Shown: in pieces, positions 1-7,345 of the stretch
How the letters are laid out: each line of letters opens with the position of its first letter
How positions within the stretch are numbered: position 1 is the stretch's first letter
Notes under the pieces: model-generated
What the model was told of the DNA's origin: nothing
Databases searched by the model: none
What the model saw: the letters and a program-made list of their open reading frames with translations, nothing else
Assembly (NCBI GenBank): GCA_004026145.2
Contig: CP034980.1
Coordinates: 6,577,897-6,641,896, forward strand
Length of the DNA: 64,000 nt
Direction: 5' to 3'
From: Takifugu bimaculatus
Lineage: Eukaryota; Chordata; Actinopteri; Tetraodontiformes; Tetraodontidae
Translations under genes and position numbers: made by a program

Positions 1-143
1 GTGCAAATCATAAATTACGTGTATACAGATGATAGAGTGCATGAGTGCGCAGGACAGGTTTAAACAGTAGCTACGTTGGTTACTAAGCTAGTGAGTTGTT
101 GTGTAAACTGCTGTAGTGTAGTGAGGTGTGGAGTGTGTAAGGG

Positions 144-533
144 TCAGCAGGAGTTCAACAGGGACACCGCTCTGGGGAAGAAGCTGTTCCTCAGTCTACT
201 GGTCCGAGTCCTGAGGGTTCTGTAGCGCCTCCCGGAGGGCAGGAGGGAAAATAGTCTGTGGGCGGGGTGGGAGGAGTCCTTGAGTATGCTGCGTGCTCGA
301 TGCAGGCAGCGCTTCCTCTGGACATCTCCGATGGCAGGGAGTGTAGTCCTTGTGATGCGTTGGGCAGTTCTCACCACCCTCTGCAAGGCCTTGTGCTCAG
401 CGATAGTGCAGCTTCCATACCAGACTGACCCGCAGTTGGTCAGGATGCTTTCTATCGCACAGCGATAGAAGTTCACCAGGACAGCCGAGGATAGCTGGAT
501 AGAACTGGTTGAGGACGTTATTGTAAAATACAA
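144..533 (-). mobile_element. LINE reverse transcriptase C-terminal fragment
   Basis: The minus-strand frame reads as the far C-terminal part of a non-LTR retrotransposon ORF2. Recognisable blocks are FYRCAIESILTNCGSVWYG, KALQRVVRTAQRITRTTLPA, DSSHPAHRLFSLLPSGRRYR and SFFPRAVSLLN, the standard ending of many teleost L2/CR1/Rex-type LINE proteins. The catalytic palm is absent, so the copy is 5'-truncated, as is usual for LINEs. The first in-frame Met is not a real start. The sequence 1-143, beyond the coding end on this strand, is probably its 3' tail, but I see no diagnostic motif there. The exact clade cannot be assigned by eye. Confidence 0.8.
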
Positions 534-957
534 ATAAATAACATCAAGGTAAACTTAATTTGTATGTGCACCATTGATTATTATTCATATTTTACATTTT
601 ACCAAACCCCTGTTTTCTCTCACTCATTTGACAAAAACAAGGAAGTCTTCATTAGGAGGCGGATGTGACTCTAGGGGGCGCTGCAGTCAAGAGCACTTTC
701 ATACTGTCGCTCAGACGGTGGAGGAAGTTCTAAACTGCACACACGTCAGTTTATCTACACCAGGAAATAAAAAGGAGACACCATGTGCTACAATAATGCC
801 CAATATATTTATTTTCATGCACAAACAGATTCTATCAGAAATAGACACAGTGACTTCAGGTGAAGAGTTCTGCTTTGATACATTAATGATTCAAAAGAAT
901 AAGAAACACACTATTTACACACCATCATACTGCCTGACAGGTTGGTTTGTTGACTGG

Positions 958-963
958 TTTATT
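958..963 (-). terminator. candidate polyadenylation signal, Ig receptor gene
   Basis: AATAAA on the minus strand, about 290 nt past the stop codon. A second AATAAA lies at 808-813. Either would place the inverted repeat at 1023-1093 inside the 3' UTR. Confidence 0.4.
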
Positions 964-1022
964 GATCACTGTCTTCATCAAATAGTTTCCACTTTTGACC
1001 AATACATCAATATTTGTTAAAA

Positions 1023-1093
1023 AAAAAAAAAAATTCCATTTAAGTGTGTGACTGAATTTTTCAGTCACACACTTAAATGGAATTTTTTTTTTT
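1023..1093. repeat. perfect 33-bp inverted repeat, 5-nt loop
   Basis: Arms 1023-1055 and 1061-1093 are exact reverse complements around the loop ATTTT. Each arm is a run of A (or T) followed by a 22-nt unique core ending GTGTGTGACTGA. Lack of any divergence between the arms points to a recent fold-back insertion, a small MITE-like element, or a sequencing or assembly fold-back. Confidence 0.95.
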
Positions 1094-1252
1094 AGAAGAA
1101 CACAAAACAATCCAAGAAGATGTAAAAATGTAGAAAGGACACACAATGTTCTTCCTGTGCTCCAGGTATATCTTGGGCAAGTCATAAGAATCTCATGCAG
1201 CTTTAGATTTAAATGTATGAATGAGTGAGATGTTAAACACCCTGAAGATCAA

Positions 1253-1390
1253 CTAGTCCAACCCAAAGGCTCTGACAGCTGCATAGGTCCTCTGTTCCTC
1301 TGCACTTTGTCTCCCCTCCTTTCGTCCGTCTCTTTCAGTTTTTACCAGCATGAAGGTGACAGCAGAATAAACACACAAGCCCTGTTCCTT
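1253..1390 (-). CDS. Ig receptor exon 6: cytoplasmic tail and stop
   Basis: A 138-nt terminal exon, acceptor ATTTCTTTCAG, 45 residues then TAG at 1253-1255. It contains VYSAVTF and TYAAVRAF. Paired Tyr-x-x-Val motifs suggest SH2-type docking after phosphorylation, but neither has the canonical -2 residue of an ITIM or ITSM. Confidence 0.68.
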   Translation of the reverse strand, partial: KEQGLCVYSAVTFMLVKTERDGRKEGRQSAEEQRTYAAVRAFGLD

Positions 1391-3241
1391 CTGAAAGAAA
1401 TGAAATGGGAAAGTTATGAAAGATGACAAATTTTAATGGGTTTACAATAAATTCTGCGTGAATAAATTATTCACCTGCTGAGCTGCGCTTTGCCTGGCAG
1501 CCGCTGAACATAGAGGACAGAGAAGATAAAAATCAATGACAATTCAACCAAGGTCTCATGATGGTGACTAACTTCACTTACTTTTGTTCCACTCGTGCTT
1601 GTTCGTTTTAATTGTGCAAATGAGGAAGGAAACAGCGATCAAATTTACAGTGAAGAACCCGCAGAGCAGAAAACTAGTCCCACTGGGTGTTAGCGTCCAC
1701 ATGCTCACTCCTGAAACAATGAAAACACAAAATATTAAGTTTCCTGAGGTTCAACCGAACAACTAAAGCTTGTTCAGTATGTAACGTAGACCATCCATGT
1801 CAGACGGAGATGGCCTTGGGCCACATTTGCTCCCTCATAAATTTTATGTCCGGTCCAACACAAGGTTTCTATTCTAACATCCTTATTAGTTAAATTATGT
1901 GCCGGAAGGCTGATCCGTCGTTGATTGTTGTTTTTTTAATCCGCCGCCATTGTCTTTGCCGTTTAAAAAATGGCCAAAATTACGATAAAAAGCAATAACC
2001 CATCAATATTTAGTTAAATGTGTAAAAGTACGGTTAATAACATCAAATACATAATGCGATTTTAATTTGTAAATTACACATCCTACATTAGCCATTTTCT
2101 CGTTTGCATTTCTCTAACTCGGAGTTGTTCAATTAGCAAAATCAGTCATTAGTAATTAATACATAGTAACCTGTAATTAAGTCCTCAGTTGGTCAACTCA
2201 AAAAAAGATATAATATTTAATGTAACCCTAAGTCTGAAATATGTGGCCCCCATTTGTACGTGACTAATGTGGCCCATAGAGACCCCGCAGTTGAACCTTT
2301 CTGACGCACGCTGTTCTAAAGTTCTCATTTTACAATCGTACCTTGAAAATCCACTTTGGTGCCTTTTCCAAACCATATTTCTCCACATGTAGCCACGGCG
2401 CAGTAGTAAGTCTCAGCAACGGAGGTGCTAGCATTTACAGAGAGGTGATAAATGCAGGATTTCTCATTGTCAGAGCTCTGCTCGCATTCATCGTTTCCAC
2501 GAGCATAGATCATATGGACGCTGTCTCTCCCAGCTTTGAACCAGTACACGCTAAGGCCTCCTGAACAGGAGTTGTCGTGAAATTCAGAGAGGACAGAACA
2601 CTGAAGAGCCACAGACTCCTCAGGACAAACCGGATCACACGCTGTCAGATTCTGGACAATCCTGTTGGCTTTCATTTGCGTCTCTCCTGAAAAAAAAATA
2701 GTTTCTACGTTATCCACGACCTTCTAAAAAATGTCCAAAACAGACATGCAAAGACAAAAAAGAAGTCATTTTTACCTTCTATTAATAAATAGGAAGCGCT
2801 CCACCTTATGCTGAAGTAGTCAATCAGTGCACAGTGATACATTCCCTCATCTCCAGAAATGGTCTCCAAGATCGTCAAATTAAACCCACCTTCATCTTCT
2901 TTGATTTGCAGTCTGGAAGCAGAAAAATCTGCTCCATACATTGGCTTGACAAGATTATTATAAGTGACCACCATGCTAAGACTTTCCCCGGCACTCTGCT
3001 TGTACCAGTGAATTTGTCTTCGTGCTATTTCTTTTGGTAAAACACATGTGAGGGTCACAGGTTCTCCAAGCTGAACTAAGGTCACTGGAACCAGAGCATC
3101 TAAATAAAATGGAAAAAAAAACATACAGATTGTGTAGTAAATTGTAAAGATATTTTGGTAGGATAGGAGACACTGCGGGACACACAGACAGCACTTACAG
3201 CCCTGATGAAGGAGAAGCAGAGCAACGTTGAACAAAATCAT
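1253..3241 (-). CDS. two-Ig-domain immune-type receptor (NITR-like), six exons
   Basis: Joined exons 3199-3241, 2776-3099, 2342-2686, 1582-1710, 1475-1503 and 1253-1390 total 1008 nt, or 335 residues. All junctions are GT/AG and in phase. The order is signal peptide (MILFNVALLLLHQG), V-type Ig domain with the VTLTC...WYKQ...DEGMYHC pattern, second V-like domain with ALQC...VYWF...ETYYCAVATC followed by a J-like FGKGTKVDF strand, membrane helix, and a 46-residue tail. The tail has VYSAV and TYAAV, which are YxxV motifs lacking a canonical ITIM residue at -2. Two V-like domains plus a J-like FGxG strand resemble teleost novel immune-type receptors (known family). A signal-regulatory-like receptor is the main alternative. 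Expected role: cell-surface recognition and signalling in leukocytes (inference). The neighbouring gene lies downstream of slit3 on the same strand. Confidence 0.8.
1475..1503 (-). CDS. Ig receptor exon 5: short cytoplasmic exon
   Basis: A 29-nt exon (TAARQSAAQQ across the junction) with acceptor TATGTTCAG and donor GTGAATAA. It fits the phase of both neighbours (in phase 1, out phase 0). Such a small exon is supported only by phase and splice consensus. Confidence 0.6.
1582..1710 (-). CDS. Ig receptor exon 4: transmembrane segment
   Basis: A 129-nt exon between acceptor TGTTTCAG and donor GTAAGTGAAG. The stretch SFLLCGFFTVNLIAVSFLIC is a good single membrane helix, followed by the basic stop-transfer residues KTNKHEWNK. 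No Lys/Arg lies inside the helix, so there is no obvious charge pairing with an adaptor chain. Confidence 0.72.
1711..2341 (-). other. intron of the Ig receptor gene
   Basis: A 631-nt AT-rich intron between the second Ig exon and the membrane exon. I see no coding or structured RNA signal in it. Confidence 0.7.
2342..2686 (-). CDS. Ig receptor exon 3: second Ig domain with J-like strand
   Basis: A 345-nt exon, acceptor TTTTTTTCAG and donor GTACGATTG. It encodes a V-like fold with extra cysteines (CDPVC, NSCSGG, NDECEQ, KSCIY, VATC) and a J-like strand FGKGTKVDF near its end. The extra cysteines suggest additional intradomain disulfides. Confidence 0.82.
2776..3099 (-). CDS. Ig receptor exon 2: first V-type Ig domain
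   Basis: A 324-nt exon bounded by acceptor TTTATTTAG and donor GTAAAAATG. It carries the disulfide Cys pair in VTLTC and MYHC, the core WYKQ, and DEG before the second Cys, all hallmarks of a V-set domain. It starts and ends in phase 1. Confidence 0.85.
3199..3241 (-). CDS. Ig receptor exon 1: start and signal peptide
   Basis: ATG at 3241-3239 begins a hydrophobic leader MILFNVALLLLHQG. The donor GTAAGTGC follows directly. The exon ends in phase 1, and its final T joins AT of the next exon to give Tyr. A short leader exon split from the first Ig domain is standard for Ig-superfamily receptors. Confidence 0.8.
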
Positions 3242-3273
3242 CTCGACACTGGTTTCTCAGAAAGATGAAGGTG

Positions 3274-3279
3274 TTTATA
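3274..3279 (-). promoter_or_regulatory. candidate TATA box of the Ig receptor gene
   Basis: TATAAA on the minus strand, about 33 nt upstream of the start codon. If used, the transcript start would fall very close to the ATG, giving an extremely short leader, so this is tentative. Confidence 0.3.
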
Positions 3280-4556
3280 CAGAGAATGTAACCTCTTTCA
3301 GATGATTTTGGTTGGCCATTGCCCCAAAAGCGAGGAGAGCATTTCCTCTGGGGGGGGTGGGGGTGTTCTACTTTAGCTGACAAAGAATGACTGAGACTGA
3401 GATCCATGTCAACAAGCGAATTCACCAATGACTAAATGTTTCTCATGAGAAATCACCATTTTTCTGTATTGTGTTTCACTCATTACACTTGAGGTTCACA
3501 GCTAATCCATCTATTTCTTTTAAAGGCTGCTTACTGAGCTCACCTGTCCATCACAGGACACGCACAGCAGTCCCTCACACCCACGTCGAGGGGCAATTTA
3601 GTCTCCAAACAACTTGGTGTGCATGTTTTTGTGCTGTAGAAGAAAAAACCCTGGCATAAGAATAGCACTGAAATGTCAATTCTATTGCTGCTTGTATTGA
3701 TTTATTGGACTTCCTGTTTCGTCTCTCCCAATTTAAAAATAAAACAAAAACACCACATATGAAACCAAGCGTGAGTGCAAGCTTTTAAACCTTTGCAAGT
3801 AGTGGTTCCATATTACATCACGAACATGTAATTTCCCTTCTAATGCCGCTGACTGCTGCACATCCTGTTGGCCTATCTGTGTAACCGTTTCAGTGGTTGG
3901 TCCCAACTCCACCTGCTGAAGGTTCTGACTTTATTTTCAAAGTAGCGTGTTCTCAAAAAATTGTTGTTAGCATAACTATCACATAGTATTGGTGGTCGTT
4001 TTAGAAATTTTAGGGCCCAAGGTAACCAAAGTGTGGGGTTCTATTAATAAAAATCCTAAAGATGGATAATAAAGTAGAAACAATGTTATTAAGAATACAC
4101 ACATGTAATTCTGGTTTAAAGGGGTGATTTTTTAAAATATTTTATTTACCCACAACAGAAACATTCAGGCTGTTTTTGTTGATTTATTTGGCTTTTAAGG
4201 TGGATCTCCCCGTCTTCCTTGGTTATTGGGCTACTTTTTGTTTCAATTTTGTCTTCATAACTAGGCCAAATCACTCCCTATAGAGCTGTCATGATCAGGA
4301 AAACCAACCACAGCAACTAAAGTTGTAGCTGGAAAAGGCTCAGTTAGATATTGATGAGGAGCATCTTTGATTTTTGACTTGTTCCGTTAGAAGTTCCAAC
4401 TTGGATGCTTTGTATGATGTGATTATTAACAGCGGTGTTCAAGATCTCTCACGCATACATCACAGAAAGGTACCTCGTACTGTAATAATATAGTGTGATG
4501 TGATGTGTCAAAAACATGAACAGTAAGGACACAATCCTCTAACCCTTTTTTAAAAA
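3280..4556. other. intergenic spacer between the Ig receptor and coiled-coil genes
   Basis: AT-rich sequence without a convincing ORF. It contains the dispersed-repeat-like block at about 3540-3650. A shift in base composition near 3340 comes from a short G run (GGGGGGGTGGGGG). Nothing else was recognised. Confidence 0.6.
3540..3650 (+). repeat. dispersed teleost repeat fragment (probable)
   Basis: The order 'CCATCACAGGACAC ... GGGCAATTTAGTCTCCAA ... GCATGTTTTTGTGCTGTAG' resembles a very common dispersed teleost repeat, which usually reads GGGCAATTTAGAGTCTCC followed by GCATGTCTTTGGACTGTGGG. The copy is diverged. The family name cannot be given from sequence alone. Confidence 0.4.
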
Positions 4557-4562
4557 TTTATT
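4557..4562 (-). terminator. candidate polyadenylation signal, coiled-coil gene
   Basis: AATAAA on the minus strand, about 200 nt past the stop codon. It is a good position for the mRNA end. Confidence 0.5.
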
Positions 4563-4763
4563 TTCTTTCAAGTTAATCAAAACAGGGAAAGAGAACATAT
4601 GAAGACATGTATGTGGAGGTCAAACATTGAGGTTTGGAGGAAGAAAACAATCGTTCATCTGAGCAAAAGTGCATTTTTTTTGATCAGATGAACAAAAGGA
4701 ACTCCTGAAAGCTCTTGTCTGATTTTAAACTTCTATTAGAAGTTATTGTTTGTTAATTTCTTT

Positions 4764-7058
4764 CTAGGGGCACTCCTCTCTCTTCTCGACCTCCTTCAGG
4801 AAGCTCTCTTTCTCAAAGCTCTCCTCTTTGATTTTGCTCTCCTGGACACACGTTTCTCTGTTTTGGACCTCCAGGGATATCTCTTTGATGTTGAGCTCCT
4901 TTTGGATACTGTCCTCTCTGTTTTTGACCTCTGCCTGGAGGCTCTCCTCTCTGTTTTTGAGCTTAGTCTGAAACCTCTCTTCTCTGCTCTTTAGCTCTTT
5001 CTGGAGGCTCTCTTCTTTGTTTTCAAGCTCTTTCTGAAAGCCCACCTCTCTGTTATGGAGCTCCTTCTCAAAAATCTCCTCTCTGTTTTTGAGCTCTTTC
5101 TGAAAGCCCACCTCTCTGTTATGGAGTTCCTTCTCAGAAATCTCCTCTCTGTTTTTGAGCTCTTTCTGAAAGCCCACCTCTTTGTTATGGAGTTCCTTCT
5201 CAAAAATCTCCTCTCTGTTTTTGAGCTCTTTCTGAAAGCCCACCTCTTTGTTATGGAGTTCCTTCTCAAAAATCTCCTCTCTGTTTTTGAGCTCTTTCTG
5301 AAAGCTCTCCTCTTTGCTTTTTAGGTCATTCTGGAAGAACTCTTCTTTGTTTTTGAGCTCATTCTGGTAGCTCTCCTCTCTGTTTTTGAGCTCTTTCTGA
5401 AAGCTCTCCTCTTTGTTTTTTAGCTCATTCTGGAAGAACTCTTCTTTGTTTTTGAGCTCATTCTGGTAGCTCTCCTCTCTGTTTTTGAGCTCTTTCTGAA
5501 AGCTCTCCTCTTTGTTTTTTAGCTCATTCTGGAAGAACTCCTCTCTGTTTTTGAGCTCTTTCTGAAAGCTCTCCTCTTTGTTTTTTAGCTCATTCTGGAA
5601 GAACTCTTCTTTGTTTTTGAGCTCATTCTGGTAGCTCTCCTCTCTGTTTTCGAGCTCTTTCTGAAAGCTGTTCTCTTTGTTTTTTAGTTCCTTCTGAAAG
5701 CTCTCCTCCCTATGTTGGAGCTCTTCCTGGACGCTCTCCTCTTTGTGTTTGAGCTCCTGAAATTTGTCCTCCCTGTTTTGGAGCTCCTTCAGTAAGCGCT
5801 CTCTGTTTTGGAGCTCTTTCTGGAGGCTCTCTCTGTTTTGGAGCTCTTTCTGGAGACTCTCCTCTTTGTTTTTGAGCTCCTCCTGGAAGCTCTCCTCTCT
5901 TTTTTGGAGCTCTTTCTGGAAGTTCTCCTCTCTGTTTTTGAGCTCTGTCTGGAAGCTCTCCTCTGTGTTTTTAAGCCCAATCTGATAGCTCTCCTCTCTT
6001 TTTTGGAGCTCTTTCTGGAAGTTCTCCTCTCTGTTTTTGAGCTCTGTCTGGAAGCTCTCCTCTGTGTTTTTAAGCCCAATCTGATAGCTCTCCTCTCTTT
6101 TTTGGAGCTCCTTCTGGAAGCTCTCCTCTGTGTTTTTAAGCCCAATCTGAAAGCTCTTCTCTCTTTTTTGGAGCTCCTTCTGGAAGCTCTCCTCTCTGTT
6201 TTTGAGCTCTGTCTGGAAGCTCTCCTCCGTGTTTTTAAACTTACTCTGGACGCTCTCCTCTCTGTTTTGGAGCTCCTTCTGAAAGCTCTCCTCTCTGTTT
6301 TTGAGCTCTGTCTGGAAGCTCTCCTCCATGTTTTTAAACTCACTCTGGAAGCCCTCCTCTCTGTTTTGGAGCTCCTTCTGAAAGCTCTCCTCTCTGTTTT
6401 TGAGCTCTGTCTGGAAGCTCTCCTCCATGTTTTTAAACTCACTCTGGAAGCTCTCCTCTCTGTTTTGGAGCTCCTTCTGAAAGCTCTCCTGTTTGTTTTT
6501 CAGCAAAGTCTGGTAGGTCTCCTGTTGCTCACCCAGATTCCTTTGATGTTGCTCCTCTAGGCCAGCACATTTCTGCTCTTGGTCTTTTAGTGCTGACCGT
6601 GTACTAGTCAGCAGGGCCAAGACATCGATGTACGCAGCAGTGCACCTTTCTCTTTTCTGCTCAACCCTGTTGATCTGCTCATCTTTTTCTGTTAAAAGCT
6701 GTTTCAGCTGGTTAATTTTCTCCCGCAGGTTTTGTTCCGACCTCTCGATTTCTTTCTTTTGGCCCTCAACATGCTGCTGAATACAGAAGGTTTTTCCATC
6801 TTTATTTTTTAGCTGTTTCTCAGCCTCAGAAAGTTCATCACAGAGAGAGTTGATGGTTTCATCCCTCCATTCGATCTCCTTTGTGGCCTGTTGGAGGTCA
6901 GCATTTAGCAAGCTTTTCTCCTGAAGATGCTGGTGTGTCTTTTTCAAATGTTCCAGCTCCTTCAGGGTAATTTTATCGGCTGCGGTCCCCAGCATTTCCT
7001 CATTTCCAGAGTTTGGATCTATCTCCCTCCTCACATCCTCCAAAACTCTGTCAAATAA
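4764..7058 (-). CDS. coiled-coil gene exon 2
   Basis: A 2295-nt exon holding 764 codons and the stop. It begins LFDRVLEDVRREID, passes through about 190 residues of ordinary coiled coil, then runs into the 11-residue array and ends with an unrepeated acidic and basic tail (ESFLKEVEKREECP). Confidence 0.8.
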   Translation of the reverse strand, partial: LFDRVLEDVRREIDPNSGNEEMLGTAADKITLKELEHLKKTHQHLQEKSLLNADLQQATKEIEWRDETINSLCDELSEAEKQLKNKDGKTFCIQQHVEGQKKEIERSEQNLREKINQLKQLLTEKDEQINRVEQKRERCTAAYIDVLALLTSTRSALKDQEQKCAGLEEQHQRNLGEQQETYQTLLKNKQESFQKELQNREESFQSEFKNMEESFQTELKNREESFQKELQNREEGFQSEFKNMEESFQTELKNREESFQKELQNREESVQSKFKNTEESFQTELKNREESFQKELQKREKSFQIGLKNTEESFQKELQKREESYQIGLKNTEESFQTELKNREENFQKELQKREESYQIGLKNTEESFQTELKNREENFQKELQKREESFQEELKNKEESLQKELQNRESLQKELQNRERLLKELQNREDKFQELKHKEESVQEELQHREESFQKELKNKENSFQKELENREESYQNELKNKEEFFQNELKNKEESFQKELKNREEFFQNELKNKEESFQKELKNREESYQNELKNKEEFFQNELKNKEESFQKELKNREESYQNELKNKEEFFQNDLKSKEESFQKELKNREEIFEKELHNKEVGFQKELKNREEIFEKELHNKEVGFQKELKNREEISEKELHNREVGFQKELKNREEIFEKELHNREVGFQKELENKEESLQKELKSREERFQTKLKNREESLQAEVKNREDSIQKELNIKEISLEVQNRETCVQESKIKEESFEKESFLKEVEKREECP

Positions 7059-7291
7059 CTGAATGAAGAAAGAAATTCATCTTTAAAAAGACAAGAAATT
7101 CTAAAGCACATTGTAATAGATGTAATGTCTAAAGTTCTTTTTTTAAAACAGGAATATAAGTCATTGTTGCAATAGCTGAACTAAATCAGAAGTAAATGTT
7201 GAAGAAAAATGTGTGCAAAAGAATTGTTGAATCACATTAAAAGCTCCTGATTTAAACATGTCACCTTGTTGCATCCTCGTTTTCCTGACAT
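4764..7291 (-). CDS. hendecad-repeat coiled-coil protein, 773 aa, unrecognised
   Basis: Two exons: 7265-7291 (MSGKRGCNK) and 4764-7058, joined in phase with GTGACA/CAG junctions; the stop TAG is at 4764-4766. Residues about 10-198 are non-repetitive, charged heptad-type coiled coil (LKELEHLKKTHQHLQEK, IINxLxxLLTEKDEQ-like blocks). Residues about 199-743 are roughly 50 tandem 11-residue units of consensus EESFQKELKNR, with a few 9- or 10-residue stutters. There is no signal peptide or membrane segment, so a cytoplasmic or nuclear rod is expected. Hydrophobics sit at positions 4 and 8 of each 11-mer, as in hendecad coiled coils. The array is nearly all Glu, Lys, Gln, Asn, Phe and Leu. The function is unknown. 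An open frame of 2.3 kb with splice sites, a plausible promoter and a poly(A) signal argues for a real gene. Confidence 0.75.
4856..6491 (-). repeat. 33-bp coding tandem repeat with 66- and 99-bp higher-order units
   Basis: About 50 units of 33 bp (11 codons). At the 3' end of the gene, a 66-bp pair (EEIFEKELHNK plus EVGFQKELKNR) recurs four times. The centre holds 99-bp triplets (EESYQNELKNK, EEFFQNELKNK, EESFQKELKNR), and the 5' part has other 99-bp triplets (EESFQSEFKNM, EESFQTELKNR, EESFQKELQNR). This shows several separate rounds of amplification. Confidence 0.95.
7265..7291 (-). CDS. coiled-coil gene exon 1 (start)
   Basis: ATG at 7291-7289 in the context ACAATGT (A at -3), nine codons, then donor GTGACATG. 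It joins in frame to LFDRVLEDVRREID of the next exon, whose acceptor is TTCATTCAG. This start is preferred because exon 2 has no in-frame ATG near its 5' end, only a TTG. Confidence 0.6.
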
Positions 7292-7337
7292 TGTAAAAAG
7301 GTGATGTATCCCCAACACAGGAGGGTTGGACAGGTGC

Positions 7338-7345
7338 ATAAATAT
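7338..7345 (-). promoter_or_regulatory. candidate TATA-like element, coiled-coil gene
   Basis: ATATTTAT on the minus strand, about 50 nt upstream of the start codon. This would give a leader of roughly 20 nt. Tentative. Confidence 0.3.

Noticed and set aside
5789..6442. 217-residue Arg/Ser-rich open frame in another minus frame
   Set aside because: Same cause as above: a shifted reading of the 33-bp repeat array.
4856..6491. Regular direct repeats that could be mistaken for a CRISPR array
   Set aside because: There are no unique spacers; units are contiguous, coding and in a vertebrate genome.
5808..6560. 250-residue open frame on the plus strand opposite the coiled-coil gene
   Set aside because: It is a shadow of the 33-bp repeat: because the period is a multiple of three, several frames stay open. 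It consists of Leu/Phe-rich repeats and has no splice or promoter support.
7041..7043. TTG as start codon of the coiled-coil protein
   Set aside because: Nuclear vertebrate genes rarely start at TTG; an upstream ATG exon at 7265-7291 splices in phase to 7058.
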